From: Sipunculus nudus | Lineage: Eukaryota > Annelida > Sipuncula > Golfingiida > Sipunculidae | Direction of reading: 5' to 3' | DNA length: 64,000 nt | Assembly: GCA_026874595.1 (NCBI GenBank) | Contig: CM049311.1 | Coordinates: 33,563,676 to 33,627,675, forward strand | Shown: positions 1-12,109 of the stretch, piece by piece | Position numbering within the stretch: the stretch's first letter is position 1 | Layout of the letters: every line of letters begins with the position of its first letter | Notes under the pieces: model-generated | What the model was told of the DNA's origin: nothing | Seen by the model: only the letters and a program-made list of their open reading frames with translations | The model's database searches: none | Position numbers and translations under genes: made by a program

Positions 1-1485
1 TATCTTAACCAAGATAATAATATACATAACACATTGCTAAAATTGTGTACACTTTCCATACGGCCTTAAAGACACAGAAACGCACATAATACACGCTACA
101 GACAACTGCAGCTCACTTTGTCCAGCATAAACACATATATAACATATATTGGCTGTATCTGTTGAAATATTGTTTAGAAAAGGTATTATTAGATAGACAG
201 AACGATGGACCCCAATATATCGCTGTATGGCTAACAGGTCAATTGTACATCACTGTGTCATCAACATTATAGAAGTATTTAATTAAACATGGTTGGCCGG
301 GTAAGGGAAGTGATTGTGACAATTTTAAATTTATAACCGGCAACCAGGATTTTCTTTTCAATTAAAACATATTATTGACAAATCTACGTAAAAAACACAA
401 ATATAAGAAGATACACCAATAGACAAGCATTAAAATTTAGACAGACATCGCACAATTTATATAGCCCATATTAATATCAAACTTGAATGGAAAACTGAAT
501 CACCGTGACCTCCTTTCCGTTATGCTCTTGGAATACAGTTGGCATACACACGTTAACTGTCACGCTATCTTCCTCATCAGTGAAGACGTCATCCGAATGT
601 GTTCCAGTTTAAATATTGTGTAAATGTAAACACACGGGGCCTGCAATCCAGATATTCTGTTGTTTTTTCTTTTCTTTTCTTTAATTATGTTAATTCTGTA
701 CGATTTTTTTCTTCGTCAATTATGTAATTCTGTAGGATACCATATAACCATTGTGATCAGCAGCTATAATAGACATTCAACAGGACATACAGGATAACCG
801 TTAACTGTATACTGTCCTAGTAGTGGGTTTCAAGAAAATAATCAGTGGAGCACTGTGATATATACAAACTAAACATTTAAAACGTTTCGTTTGTGTGATA
901 AACCGTGATGAGGCCATGCGTATCCTATATCTTATAAAGTCTGATGGGACATTCCTCCAATATGAAAGAATTATTTTAATTTTTCATTTTCACTTTTAGT
1001 TTTAAGATCAAGGTTGATTAAGAATTTAACATCATATTTTTCTTCGTCAAATGCTGAACGTGAACATGTCGGATCGACATTTGCTATACCTTGAACAGAG
1101 GAATAAATAGTCTTCTGTGCTTTTTTTTCAGCTGCTGTACAGTTACAAAATGGACTCTCTGCTTTCCCGATTTTAAAAAGAAGTACTGATTCAAGGGACA
1201 AACCCCGAATCTTAACCTAATGATAATTATCTCGTTTTTTTTTCTGACAGGAAAAATGAAACATTTGTCTCCAGCTTTCTTTCTTTCTTTTAAATTAATG
1301 TTTTCTTTTCAGGGCATGCTTAAATGATTCAATAAAATTAAAATATCTTATTTCCATCGGCAATGCATTACATTTTTACTTTTATCATAAGCGGTACACA
1401 TCACTTAATCTTTGATTAAGGAGAGTTGTGGCTAATGAAGCTCACCGTACGTTTTGTTTGAGCTCGTTTTAATTACAGCGCCGGT
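1..1485. other. AT-rich non-coding stretch
   Basis: I see no supported gene, RNA or repeat boundary here. Open frames are short, AT-driven and without recognisable motifs. The right edge runs into the degraded reverse-transcriptase relic that follows. Confidence 0.5.
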
Positions 1486-1489
1486 GCAG

Positions 1490-2880
1490 ATGAATGCGGC
1501 TCTTCCCTGGATTTTTTTCTAATTGAATACCTTGTTTCGCTGTGCAGCTGTAAATAACTTCTGATGCGTATTCTAAAACCGGAAGAACCAATGATTTGTA
1601 CAACCGTTCAAGTACTTTCATAAAATCTTGAATTTGTTATATTTTAAAATGGCATTTGTTAAAGCTTTAAGACATAAATTATTAGTATGTTCTGACAATG
1701 ACAAGTTTTAGTAAGTATTAACCAGAGGTGTTTTACGCTGGTTATATCAGTTAGTTTGACGTCATCAAAATTCAGCGGTGGATGCGTATTATACAGTATA
1801 TAACTTGAAAACATATAACTTTAGTTTTTTTGTGTTGAACTGTTACTGTCATTTGCTAGCCCACTGGCTCAAGCGCAGCAGAACACGGTTGAAAGACTCG
1901 ACTGGGTTTTCAGTAACAGATGTCATCAGTATACATTTTAATATTGTTCTCAATGTGTATAAGTCAATGTCATTTATATAAACAGGAAACAACAGTGGTC
2001 CAAGTGTTGAACCCTGTGGGACACCTGAACAGATATATAAACTGTTTGACTTTGAGCCTCACAGAACCACGCACTGTTTCCGATTAGTTTTCAATAAAGT
2101 TAAATAGGGACCCCAACACCGAGGCCTTTCAGTAAATAAAGTAATCCTTATGCCACACCCTGTGGAAAGCCCTTACTGCGTCGAGTCTCATAAGACTGAT
2201 TTCGTGACCTATATTTAAAACGCTATAATTATCATCGCAGAGTGAAATTATGAAATTATTGGCCGAGTCGTTCTTTTAATACTCTGAATTTTTAAAGGAC
2301 TAAAGGCTGTTTTTGCTCAAAGTACTCAAAAAGTCTATTATGAACTATTAGTTCCATAATTGTTTAAATATCATTGAGCAGAGATATCGGTCTATAGTTT
2401 TCCACCTTGAGTCGCGTTCCTTTTTTATATATATACTGGGGTCAATATGCAGTGTTCCAGTCAGAAGGAAACTCTCCTATTCCTAAATAGTCAATAAATA
2501 TCCCACCTGGACCACCAGTTATACATTTTTCATTACATCCAGCACTGCCTATTTCAGTAATTAATACACCAGTTATAGATTCAACGTTATTTATTGGAGA
2601 TCAAGACCGCTTTGGGTAAAATTACATTAAGGCACAAAATTTTTGTTTTTAACTCAGCTTTCTCTAAAGCATATGTTACAAATTAAGTTCCCCTTATTCT
2701 CAAGTGACAATATTCCTTGTATTATTTTACGTCCATATAAGGAACGGGATAAATTCCACCAGCGTTTTGCGCAGGTGTCGCGATCACATAATTCATTATT
2801 AATCTTTAACATATGGAAGCTAAATAAGCACCGGTTAAGTTTTACCACGTCATTCCTAACCCTCTTGTATAACTGATAAT
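1490..2880 (-). mobile_element. Decayed non-LTR retrotransposon (Jockey/CR1-type reverse transcriptase)
   Basis: Read on the minus strand from about 2850 to 1490, broken frames recover reverse-transcriptase blocks in the correct order. A linker with AKRWWNLSRSLYGRK (about 2760-2700) comes first, then ENYRPISLLNDI (about 2400), then AVRAFHRVWH (about 2180), then the signature GVPQGSTLGPLL and YINDI (about 2020-1975), a TDD-like block in the catalytic position (about 1930), and finally LYKSLVLPVLEYAS (about 1600-1560). The GVPQGS.LGP motif and the downstream LVLP.LEYAS block are typical of Jockey, CR1 and L2 elements. Many stops and frame changes interrupt it, so it is an old dead copy. Neither the endonuclease nor the 3' tail is visible. 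The clade is uncertain; that this is a non-LTR reverse transcriptase is fairly secure. Confidence 0.75.
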
Positions 2881-4900
2881 CTTTATTATTTCTGTCCGAG
2901 AAACTACATTACAGAATCTTGTCATGAAAGTGGCCGCATAATTCGGTGGCCGCATAATTCAGCATATTTTATTATTGAAATATTCGATTACCTTTTCGTT
3001 TGTTTAGTTTCACGGTGCATCAAGTAGACTGTGCATGAAGTACAAGACTCAAGTACCAAAGGATGGAAAAAGAAATCATGATAAGGTTTAAAGGAGTGGG
3101 ATAAAACTTGTTATGACAAAGGAAAAAAATCAATGGACCTTTAGAAAAGGGAATAAAGGCACTTGGATTAATTCTATGTGTTATTTAGGGCCAAGCAGCA
3201 TCACGCCTAGAAGTTAAATTGGTAGCCCGCGCAATACGATGAGAGTCGCCATGCACGTTGGATCTGGAATATGTGGTTCGAAGCAGTTCGTAAAATCATT
3301 TAAACTGCCCCACTGTTACGCCGCAGCGGGTTCTAAACAGTCAGAGTCATGACCAATCATTTATTTACCGGAAGTAATCATGCATATTTGCTTCTTTCGT
3401 TGATTCTGTTATATATTGGTACATGTAAGCCCATTGTCATGGAAAAACTTAATCAAAGTCATAACCTTTATAATTCACCAAATTCAGCAACGTTCCCAAT
3501 AACTTAAAACATCTGTCTTTGCTTTTCGTATTTCAATCAACATGGAATAACCCTTTGCAACAGTGAACGTTAGACTGTATCTGTTTCATTTTGATAGTAC
3601 TTTATTCTTGTGGTATCAAACGAATTCTCGCATATAAAGTGAAACAATATTTGAAAAGTGTTTTATTAACCCACATATACTGTTTAGAAAGTATTCTATC
3701 TATTAAAACACTGATTAAATTACCTTTTACTTTAGACAATGTTCAAAAGACAAAAATGACGAACATGACGATACAAATACGTGGTAAACATATATAATAT
3801 TAAAATAAAACGTGAATGTAAATATAAATATATTCAGACTTATCGTATTAAATAACAAACCAGTTATTTTTGGCACATTTATTAAACGAAATAGTGGCGG
3901 TACAAAATCAATGCCAACACCACTGGAGCTATCATGCAACACACACATATAAATGTAATTAAAGAGAAAGAGATATATACATATGTCTCCATATACTCTC
4001 TAAAATACTTCTCTAATATATGCTTGAAAACGGATATACATGCCTATACCATTTACCCATAAAGAAAATATATAAATGTGGCAATAAATTATCGCACAGT
4101 TACATATGCGCATAGCCAAAAGAAAATGGCTTTAATCTGGAAATTGTGGCCTTTTCCATAAAACTAAAAAACCTGTTGAGATATACCCAAACATTTTCCC
4201 GACGTTTCAGATAAATGAGCCAATATTTTAGTTGGTTTGCCATTAAGACATACCGCTTGTACCGGATTTTAGTGAAACCTACATTAAGCTTAATTAGTAG
4301 TCATGTAAAAACTGTAAACGTTAGATGCATTTCACATAAATAAATTATTGATCTTTTGCTTATTTTCAGGTCTGTTCACGTATTAATTTTGAAACAAGGC
4401 CTAACTTATGATGATTAAGCCACGAAAGTTTTAACCCCATGAATAGGGTTTCATGTCAAACGATAAAATTATAAACCCAAGATATCTTCTGAAACCACGG
4501 TATATGATATAGTATATAAACAATGTAAATCACAGCACAAAATCGTATATTAATAAACAAACTTATTTTTATTTCTTTTCTGATTTTGTTACGCTTAACA
4601 TGAAATAACCAAGAGAAACAATACGCTGATCTAATTACTTCAGCCTAAATTACAATATATTGTTCAATTATATACCCAATAACAATACAGTATATACAGA
4701 CATTGAAACTGGACACCATAAACAGTAACATTGAGGATAACAGGTTTCCTTGAACACATTTGAAATAAATACACAAATATAGTATAAACTTTTCCCAGAA
4801 AAAAAACTGTATCTGTACATTCCTCCTTAAATCATAAATATTGTAAATATTTACGACTTATATAAAAAGTTTTACTTCAGTTTTGCACTTAATAGACATT
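2881..4900. other. AT-rich non-coding stretch
   Basis: No gene or clear element was recognised. Open frames of 60-75 codons are present but have no domain signature and low-complexity AT-rich composition. Confidence 0.45.
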
Positions 4901-4904
4901 TTGC

Positions 4905-4962
4905 CCATGATAGAATAGTATAGAATAGAATAAGTTTATTCAGGAAAAAGCCTCAGCCCAAA
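4905..4962 (-). repeat. Possible LINE/SINE 3' end with pentamer tail
   Basis: On the minus strand this reads as CTGAATAAACTTATTC followed by TATTC-type pentamers. Such short tails terminate many invertebrate non-LTR elements. There is no coding block next to it, so the assignment is tentative. Confidence 0.3.
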
Positions 4963-5126
4963 AGTTAAAAAAAAAAGAAACGTCAACATAGAAATACAAA
5001 ATAAATATCAAATTGTCATTTTAACAAAACATCAAGAAATAATACAATAAAAATATCGAATTATAGATTATCAATGTTTCAAGGTTAACACTTAAAGAAC
5101 TATCTATTTAAATATTCGCGCAGGAA

Positions 5127-5129
<3 letters not shown>

Positions 5130-5180
<51 letters not shown>
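5130..5180. repeat. (TA)n microsatellite
   Basis: About 25 uninterrupted TA units, the first of many such tracts in the window. Confidence 0.95.
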
Positions 5181-5182
<2 letters not shown>

Positions 5183-6169
5183 TTCACTTACATTTATTAA
5201 TGTACCAAATAAAATTGAACATAGCGTAACAGCTGCCTATGGAGTGGTTTAAAAGAATTAAATATACCTGATTTGACTAACGCACTCATAATCAAAAGTG
5301 AATTTTACCCACTTTCATTCCCTGAGAAATAATTTCAATTAAAAATCTTGTTTCAACGGTTCACTTTTGGATGTAAAGGACAAGTCAAAGCCTGAGTGCT
5401 GCTAATATAGATTTTATGATAAAAAAGTATAAGATCACCAGTGCCAATTCTTTAATATTAAAAAGAGAATTTTATTTCAACATGGTCAAATTAAATTTAC
5501 TTCATGTGATACTTCTACCCAAATTTTTGTATGATATATTGCGGTGAGTTGTATCACGAGTCCACAGAATCTTATATTTCCGGGCATTATATCAGATATT
5601 TGCGAGATGACAACAAATTTCTGCTAAATAAAATGCTACTATTAAACATTAACAGAATATGCATATTGCTGGTTCAGACATGTATGCATAAATAGCCTAA
5701 AGTACCACATTTAAGCAATAAATTTCACCAAAATGTATAAATGTTAGGAACATCTGATCAACATATTGAAAAATATATAATTCGTAGTTTTAATGGAAAA
5801 AAGTAAAATATCCTTTATAAGGTGTGGAGAGATTTTCAGTTAGGATGCAATACCACAGTCCTTGCCAAACTTTAAAAGCTGCGTAGTAACCTGGGCAGAT
5901 CTGTTTAAATGAAACCTACCATTTAAAAGAAGTGTAACAACATACAATTTAGAACAATTCTTAATTTAAAGTTAATAATAAAATAATTTATTATAAAAAA
6001 ATATTTCATTTAAAGGCATTAATCATGTTAAAGTTTGTTTAATAATGATATAGTGGTTCCTTTAAAAATTACAATGATTTTAAATTTTATAAACTAACAC
6101 CGCTGGATATAAAATTTAAATTAGTTGTTGCCTCAGAAGGTTAAGAGCTGCAGAAACTCGGTGTGACAA

Positions 6170-6890
6170 TTTAATAGAAATTCCTAATGATTGTGAGAAT
6201 ACGGTATTGGTTAACAATATATCCTATGTCATTAATCAGATAACCCATAAAGTTATATATAAGAAATCGATTGATGATATGTTTGAGTATAGAAAAATGT
6301 TGGATATTACTATTAAAAATAATGAACCAGAAAGATATCACCCATTTTCTGCAATATTTCTTATCACGGTTGATAGGTTTCAGGGGGAGTTTCAGTACAA
6401 ATATTGAATAACTATCTGCCAGTGAACGATATCTAATATAAATGGAAATTGTCTGATAGTAGTTAGTGTGATAATTGTTTCCTGTTTACAGAAACACCTA
6501 ATCATCTGTTTTATCATATCATGGTTGCAAAAAAAATTGTATTTAAAAATCTCTTAATGGCTACATAGTAGTTACATGAACATGCCAACACTGTCAGAAA
6601 GTACAATTATTTCTTAATATTCCCAGTGAGTTATCAAAATTCTATAGAAAATACAATCATTCTGTTGTAAAAATTGATATTGTATATTAGAAAAAAGCTA
6701 TAAGAGCATGAATACCTTATCTTAAAATTTAAATCTCGCATCAAATCCTCTCAGAATAAAGAATATCAAAGAAAAACAAAAGTTTGAACTGCATTTAAAA
6801 GAAATGCAGCCTACTCTTGCCACTCATAATGTGAAATTACCTTATGATGTAAATATTATAAACGAAAAGGTTAGATTTAGGTATTCCTCC
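6170..6890 (+). mobile_element. 3' fragment of an L1/Tx1-type LINE open frame
   Basis: A broken plus-strand reading starting around 6207 gives ITHKVIYKKSIDD, then PFSAIFLITVDRFQGEFQYKY, then, after frame changes, a block resembling CDNCxxFTETPNHLFYH (about 6450-6530). This order, ending in a C..C...E..HLF zinc-finger-like block, matches the region after the reverse transcriptase in L1/Tx1 elements and parallels the better-preserved copy at 52.0-52.35 kb. Stops interrupt the frame and the final histidine/cysteine positions are lost. It is a relic with no sign of function. Confidence 0.55.
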
Positions 6891-7615
6891 GTCATAGCAA
6901 TATGTTAAAATGTGAAGCAGACGTTCCTGTCTTCACCATTATAATCCCGTTTTGTCTTGTATCTATGTTGTAAGTTTTGATGATGTTTCGTTATGGTCAG
7001 CTCTATGCTCTTTTGTTTAATATATTTCTGTCTTGTATACAGAGTTGGGGCAGATGTTTGTTTTTGAAACAATAAGAACTGTGAAATAAGAATAGTTTCC
7101 ATAGGTAAATTTGGATCAGAATGAGATTCTTTGTTTGTATGAATTTATGATCGATGTATCTTTTGTTAGGTATCAAGAAATGTCAATAAACTTATGGAGT
7201 GGCAGCACTGAGCCTTCTCAAAATAGTTAAAGGGTTTTATCATCCTCCCACTCATGTTATAATCTGTATATGCAACACCTGGTCCATGAGGTAGGACACG
7301 TCATGTCTGGTCGATATCACCGCCGGTTATGACGGCTTAAATCAGTCCGGTACATGACTTGTTCGCAAAGACGCAGCGATCCGGTATGACATCGACCAGC
7401 ATCATGGGTCGTTTGACGTCATTGTGCTCAGGGATGATAGCACCTGAATGTAAACCGAAAAAAACCAAGGTCCCTGTATACGTAAAGATGTCGGTGCGTG
7501 TTCACTGTTTAGTTGTTACACTGATTACTGTGTGGAAATAACGTGACTCTACTCGTTTGAATGTGTTGTAAACATACATGGCCAATTAATAAAAATATTT
7601 GAATCTGTCTGTTGG
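6891..7615. other. 3' flank of the receptor gene, no gene seen
   Basis: Non-coding as far as I can tell. A palindromic TGACGTCA (CRE-like) octamer lies near 7414, but it is about 480 bp beyond the receptor's stop codon and I assign it no role. Confidence 0.4.
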
Positions 7616-7618
7616 ACA

Positions 7619-7624
7619 TTTATT
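7619..7624 (-). terminator. Candidate polyadenylation signal of the glutamate receptor gene
   Basis: TTTATT on the plus strand reads AATAAA on the minus strand, about 267 nt downstream of the receptor stop codon at 7893-7891. Position and orientation suit the mRNA 3' end. This is a motif call only. Confidence 0.4.
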
Positions 7625-7739
7625 GTCTTTGTATTGGCCTACGGTCAGTCGTATCGTGCCAATAAGGAGGCAATCCATACAGGCTGGTTAAGAACACATT
7701 ATTCAACTACCACATGAATTACTAGTGTAAAACCTGAGT

Positions 7740-7796
7740 AATAAGACCACCTGTGGGACTAGCCTAAAGTGGTTTTAATTCACAGGTGGTCTTATT
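7740..7796. repeat. Perfect 16-bp inverted repeat (hairpin)
   Basis: AATAAGACCACCTGTG at 7740-7755 is exactly complementary to CACAGGTGGTCTTATT at 7781-7796 across a 25-nt loop. It lies in the presumed 3' UTR of the receptor gene. The loop contains GGGACTAGCCTAAAGTGGT, a motif that recurs in altered form near 11120 upstream of the same gene, so this is probably a relic of a dispersed inverted-repeat element rather than a gene-specific structure. Confidence 0.8.
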
Positions 7797-7890
7797 GGAC
7801 AGGTCAGTTTTAACCAATGTGAATTATTTCAGTTCAGTCCTGGTCGGTCTTAGAGGGTGATCTTTGAGACAGGTTCTACTACAAACTGCT

Positions 7891-8415
7891 TCAGATGTGA
7901 GCAGATGCAGCGACTCCGGTATCACTGGCTGATGAAGAAGCAGACGAGACAGTTTGTTTACCTGTGCCGGATGAGGTGGAAGTACCTTCACTGAACTTGA
8001 ACGAAGAAACTTTGATCTGATCCAAGGGGATGAAGTACACGGCGTAAATCTTGGGACAGATCATGCAAAGGAGAACCGCAGTGGCATTCAGGAACAGAGC
8101 CAAGGATAATAACGCCGCTTTGTGGTAGGCGAAAAATGCCAGAAAATAAGTGGGCAGGAAGGCGATCCAGACAAACAGGGTGACAGCCACGGACAGGAAG
8201 ATGTACCAGGATTCGTTGAAGTTGTCCGGGAGTTTGCGTGCCAAGAATCCGAAGATGGCGCAGATCAGGAGGATGAGGAGGTTGAAGATGAGAGGAATCA
8301 GCAGCGCTTCCAAATTCATCCGACAGTACAGCTCAGTATACGGTTCAGTTATCACTGGCATCTGTATCACCGCGGAGGGTCGGAAAATAACCACCGCACA
8401 CACCAACAGAACAAC
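7891..8415 (-). CDS. Metabotropic glutamate receptor-like GPCR, coding exon 2 (TM4 to C-tail)
   Basis: Second and last coding exon. The acceptor is CTACCTGTAG before 8415, phase 0, and the reading joins exon 1 as ...LLATM|VVLLVCAVV..., rebuilding TM4. It then shows the second extracellular loop with a cysteine (TELYCRMN), TM5 (LLIPLIFNLLILLICAIFGF), and the class C hallmark ARKLPDNFNESWYI before TM6. TM6 contains WIAFLPTYFLAFF and TM7 ends in CMICPKIYAVYF, close to the family CPKIY motif. The roughly 45-residue tail is rich in Ser and Thr, ends in AHI, and stops with TGA at 7893-7891. I see no Homer-type PPxxF motif. The short tail suggests a group II/III-like or divergent invertebrate receptor. 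The apparent methionine at 8406 is not a start: the codon there is TTG, inside the exon. Confidence 0.88.
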   Translation of the reverse strand, partial: VVLLVCAVVIFRPSAVIQMPVITEPYTELYCRMNLEALLIPLIFNLLILLICAIFGFLARKLPDNFNESWYIFLSVAVTLFVWIAFLPTYFLAFFAYHKAALLSLALFLNATAVLLCMICPKIYAVYFIPLDQIKVSSFKFSEGTSTSSGTGKQTVSSASSSASDTGVAASAHI

Positions 8416-8961
8416 CTACAGGTAGAGAATACCTCTGCTTGTAATTCATTGAAGGATTATCAATATATAAGACCATATCTATCAAAACGTATATTTTTTT
8501 TACGAAATTGCTGATTTTTTTTATTTGCGAATGAGCACCAAATACTCGGTAATACTATCGATCTTAATAATTGTTCTAATCTCCACCCCGTCAAACAATT
8601 ATTAAATTGCGCGGTTCATTTATGGATGTTTCATTGAAATTGATTGAAGACAATTATTCTTTAAATGCAACATTTCAAGATTTCTCACACATTTTTGTAT
8701 CCTTTCTTATTTTGTAGATTAGTAAATGTTCAAACGGGGATGAAGAATAAATTTCCAGTTGTATCCCAATGCTTGATTTTAAAAAAAATATGTGTTTTAT
8801 TACACCCACAGAAACACAGCATGGATGAACAAATATTTCACGGTATTTTAGAATACCCAATTTAATGTTCCCGATGTATTTGCAACTTAACAATCACAGT
8901 TAATATTAATTATTTCGTTTCACTTATTTCAAGACATTACTCATGAATCATATTAACCCAC
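8416..8961 (-). other. Intron of the glutamate receptor gene
   Basis: A 546-bp intron with donor ATG|GTGGGT at 8961 and acceptor TGTAG| at 8416. It is phase 0 on both sides, so the joined frame stays open. Small open frames inside it have no motif support. Confidence 0.8.
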
Positions 8962-11043
8962 CATAGTAGCCAGGAGTGTGGCCGTCTGTACGATGCAGGA
9001 TATGGCACTGATGCCGATTTCAGGACGCTGACATTTCTCTGCTGCCATAAAGATCCGGTAAATTCGCAGACTTTTCACAAAAAGAGGGACAAACATCAGA
9101 GACACACTTAAATGAAAACCTGCAAAGTTAACTATACAGATAGCATCACGTGGCATAGCAACGAAAAGGAATATGGTGATGTAGCTCATCATCATCCCAA
9201 CGAAAATAATGGCCATTTGCTCTCGTGAGGATCCTTTGATTGCTTTATGATCTCGGAACCATATGAATACTGCGCATGCGCATAGCGTGGTAATTAATCC
9301 GCACGACGCCATGATCATCAGTCCCAGACCATAATCCGCTACCCATACCAGGTATTTGGGAGCGATATCCCGACACTCCGTGAATGTGTCCGGATCTGGC
9401 CACGAGTTGGTTGGACAAATTTCACAGCCTTGTTTATCGGGTCTGACAATCTCATTTTCCCGGCAGCGCCGGCATTCCCAGCAACACTTAAGCTCACCCT
9501 GAATGCGGAATTCCCCAGTTTTACAAGGCCACGCACAAACCGATTCAGGAACCTGTGAAGTATCATTCAAGTGGTCGTTATACCTCATCTGCCACTGGAC
9601 CAGACCTTCCTCGACCTCGGATTGCTGAGTACTCCTCTTCCACGTGCCCACAGTCACGTGATCATATCCATTTTCCGTTACTATCACTTGTTTAATTAAA
9701 TAGCTGCCAATCAAGTCGCCTTTTTCATCCATTTCCACTGGTCCTGATTCTCCTACAAATTTTGTTCTTCTTACTGCGGAAAGCAGATCGGCCTGGCGAA
9801 CACATTTCGTGAGGTTTTCCGGATTAATGTCTGAACAAGAAAGTTTTATGACGTCATCAAGCGCGTGAGCAAACACGTTCACAGTATCCATGACGACGGG
9901 GGTGTCCCCACGGAAGAAGAATTGTGGGTATGACAAGGCAGATGGATATTCCTGGCAGCTCTTTTTTGTGGAGTTGTTTTCAAAACTACAGTCAAACATA
10001 TCCTCCCAAAAATCCTCAATCCATGGGTTTGGGTCGTGTTCCACAGGACCTCTTTTGGAATAAAACTCTCTGAAACTGTCAGACCGTCCCTGTGGTATCA
10101 TATAAGAGAAAGTTCCGACAGCGGATGCTTCGTTGCCCCTGAGGGATCTTAGATCGAAGGACTCTCCACCAATGAATATAAACTCCCCAACGGCATCGTT
10201 ACGGACCAAGGCCTCAAAGAATTTTTCATAAGTCCCAAGGAAAGCTATCACCACCTTAGCATTTTTGTTCTCACGCAGATGGTAAATGATATTATCGTAT
10301 TCACGTTCGTCGGCTGTTCTGGTAACCTGTCGAACATAAGCGATGCAGATGTCCAACACTTTTGTCTGCTTCTCCATGTCTTTCATAGCGGTGTAACCAT
10401 ATGAACCCTCGATATACAGGATAGAGATGTAGGTCCAGTTATAATGATGCACCAAGTCCATGATCGCTTCAGCTTGGTATTGGTCTGGCGGAACGATCCT
10501 GGAAAAATATTTGTAATTATCTTTATTGCTGAATACCGAACTTGTGCCGAAGCTAAGATGGGGGATCTTGTGTTGGCTCAGGAGAGGGCTTGTGAGACTG
10601 GCTTTCGGGCTTGTTGTTGGTCCGATAACACCCACGACATCGTAATGGTGTTGCGAAAAATGTGAATCAGTTTTCTGACATTGGTCTAGCATGCACGGAG
10701 CAAGGGGAACAAACTTTGACGCTTGGGTCAGGCTCGTAGCGGGAGTATTGCAGTCATCCAGGATGACGAATCCAAGGGTCGTATTTGGGAGGATTTCTGA
10801 ATTGTTATTGATCTTTTCTACCGCAAACACGATGGACTCTATCAACATGAATCGAGGTATGGAGATGTCTTCGCTGCATGGACGACCCTTTTCAGGTTCA
10901 TGAACAACAAGAAGAATGCCGAGGTTAATGTCACCTGGTCTGGAGTAGGCAGTCAACGGGAGGTCCTCTGTGTGAAATAATGCCAACACTAGTGAAGATA
11001 CACTCATCAACGACAAAACGACTCGTGTCGTTAACCCGGCCAT
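8962..11043 (-). CDS. Metabotropic glutamate receptor-like GPCR, coding exon 1
   Basis: Encodes residues 1-694 of a roughly 868-residue class C GPCR, a plasma-membrane receptor expected to sense glutamate or a related ligand. The ATG at 11043 is followed by a signal peptide (MAGLTTRVVLSLMSVSSLVL). A Venus-flytrap ligand-binding domain covers about residues 35-500, with GDINLGILLVVHE, FAVEKINNN, GVIGPTTS, YKYFSRIVPPDQYQAEAI and NWTYISILYIEGSYG. A cysteine-rich domain follows (about 500-560: CAWPCKTGEF, CCWECRRC, GCEICPTNSWPD). TM1-TM3 follow, and the exon ends inside TM4. The short loop FRDHKAIKGSSRE and the TM3 region FVKSLRIYRIF are class C-like. The frame runs six bases past the donor at 8962/8961. 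Several binding-cleft segments differ from vertebrate receptors (GSYGYT where they have GxYGE), so the ligand is not certain. Taste or calcium-sensing relatives are less likely given the mGluR-like cysteine-rich and intracellular motifs. Confidence 0.9.
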
Positions 11044-11071
11044 CGTCTCTTTGTTTCAATATTCGCTTCCG

Positions 11072-11095
11072 ATCGATCTGGAAAGAAAAAATGAA
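11072..11095 (-). other. Probable 5'-UTR splice acceptor of the receptor gene
   Basis: On the minus strand a pyrimidine run TTTTTTCTTTCCAG ends at 11078, 34 nt upstream of the receptor ATG. It looks like a genuine 3' splice site, so the 5' UTR probably continues in a non-coding exon further upstream and the promoter is not next to the coding exon. Confidence 0.5.
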
Positions 11096-11099
11096 GAAC

Positions 11100-11240
11100 T
11101 GCTGTAAACAGTTAAGCACCTGCGGGACCAGCCAAAGTGGTCGTGTTAGCTGGTTGATCGTTTAAGACTGCGGTTTTATGGTGATTTACAGGAGTCCGGG
11201 ACCAAATATTTCGTCTTAGCAGGGTAGTCATGATAGCGGG
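11100..11240. repeat. Dispersed-repeat relic related to the 7.74-kb hairpin
   Basis: CCTGCGGGACCAGCCAAAGT near 11119-11138, with a GGTCGTGTTAGCTGG continuation, resembles CCTGTGGGACTAGCCTAAAGT at 7750. A second diverged piece follows near 11190-11240. The two related relics sit on either side of the receptor coding exons. Confidence 0.45.
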
Positions 11241-11859
11241 GTGGTCGTAAGGCGAGTGTTCAGTTACGTTCATTACTTAGATTACACTAAACATGTTATG
11301 AACAAAAAGCCTTGTCTCGTCCCAAGACTCTTAAGTCCCTATTCGCCCTGCACCAACCTCCAAGTACGACCTTATCTAAAAAAGTGTAAAGATCAAGATA
11401 GGAGTATCCTTTGGAATAATAAAAAAATGTGTTCCTTGGCGATGTTAAGGTGAATTAAAAAACTTGCCGTTGTCTTCGGTTGGATTATGAAAGCCTGTGA
11501 TGGTGAAAACTGTGATGAAATGCAAAACTGCCCTACACACTGACGATTTCTGGGACCAGGGTTGTTTTTACATAGAAGAATTCGTCATGACGCCTTGAAA
11601 TTGCTCATACTACCTGTACTGAGACCACTGTAAGATAACTTGATACCAGCTTGACTGAGGACCAACGTAAGATAAGGTTGATACCCTGTTCATAATGACC
11701 AGGCTGTCAGTCGGCGCTTACAACAATAAGGTAAAGGTCAAACAGTCAGGATTTAAACGTCATATTTAAAATTAGTTGCGCGCAAATCACGACAGACTTG
11801 CGATGATCTTTTTTTAAATACTTGTTTTGTTTTGTCGGTGGTAAATGCCTTCATTTGTT

Positions 11860-12100
11860 TAAAGCGGGCCCTGGGTGTGAAATCCTTCCCACAGCTGGGT
11901 CATACCACCGAGGAACCCCCGAAAGGCGCACTCGTTTGTGAGTGAAACATGGCCGTTTAGCACGGCTTCCCTTTGAGCCTGCAGAGCGCTAACCCTGGGT
12001 GGGGGTCGACCGGGAAAAATGTCATCGCCACGGTTAGATTTGAACTCGCGATCTTCCGGCTTTTAGTCTTGTGCTTTACCCTTGAGCCACAGCTGCCGGT
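11860..12100 (-). repeat. tRNA-derived SINE, copy A (3'-truncated)
   Basis: On the minus strand the head begins near 12099 with an A-box-like TGGCTCAAGGGTAAAGCAC and a B-box-like GCGAGTTCAAATC, the two internal RNA polymerase III promoter blocks of a tRNA. The body contains AGCGCTCTGCAGGCT and GTGCGCCTTTCGGGGGTTCC, shared with the copies at 24.4 and 39.6 kb. It ends in an unrelated AT-rich stretch, so the 3' end is missing or diverged. Confidence 0.75.
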
Positions 12101-12109
12101 TTGCAATGA

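Noticed and set aside
8122-8514. Plus-strand open frames overlapping the receptor's second exon
   Set aside because: They are antisense shadows of a well-supported minus-strand exon with conserved class C GPCR motifs.
9339-9566. Minus-strand alternative frame inside receptor exon 1
   Set aside because: Overlaps the receptor frame, has no domain and no independent start or splice context.
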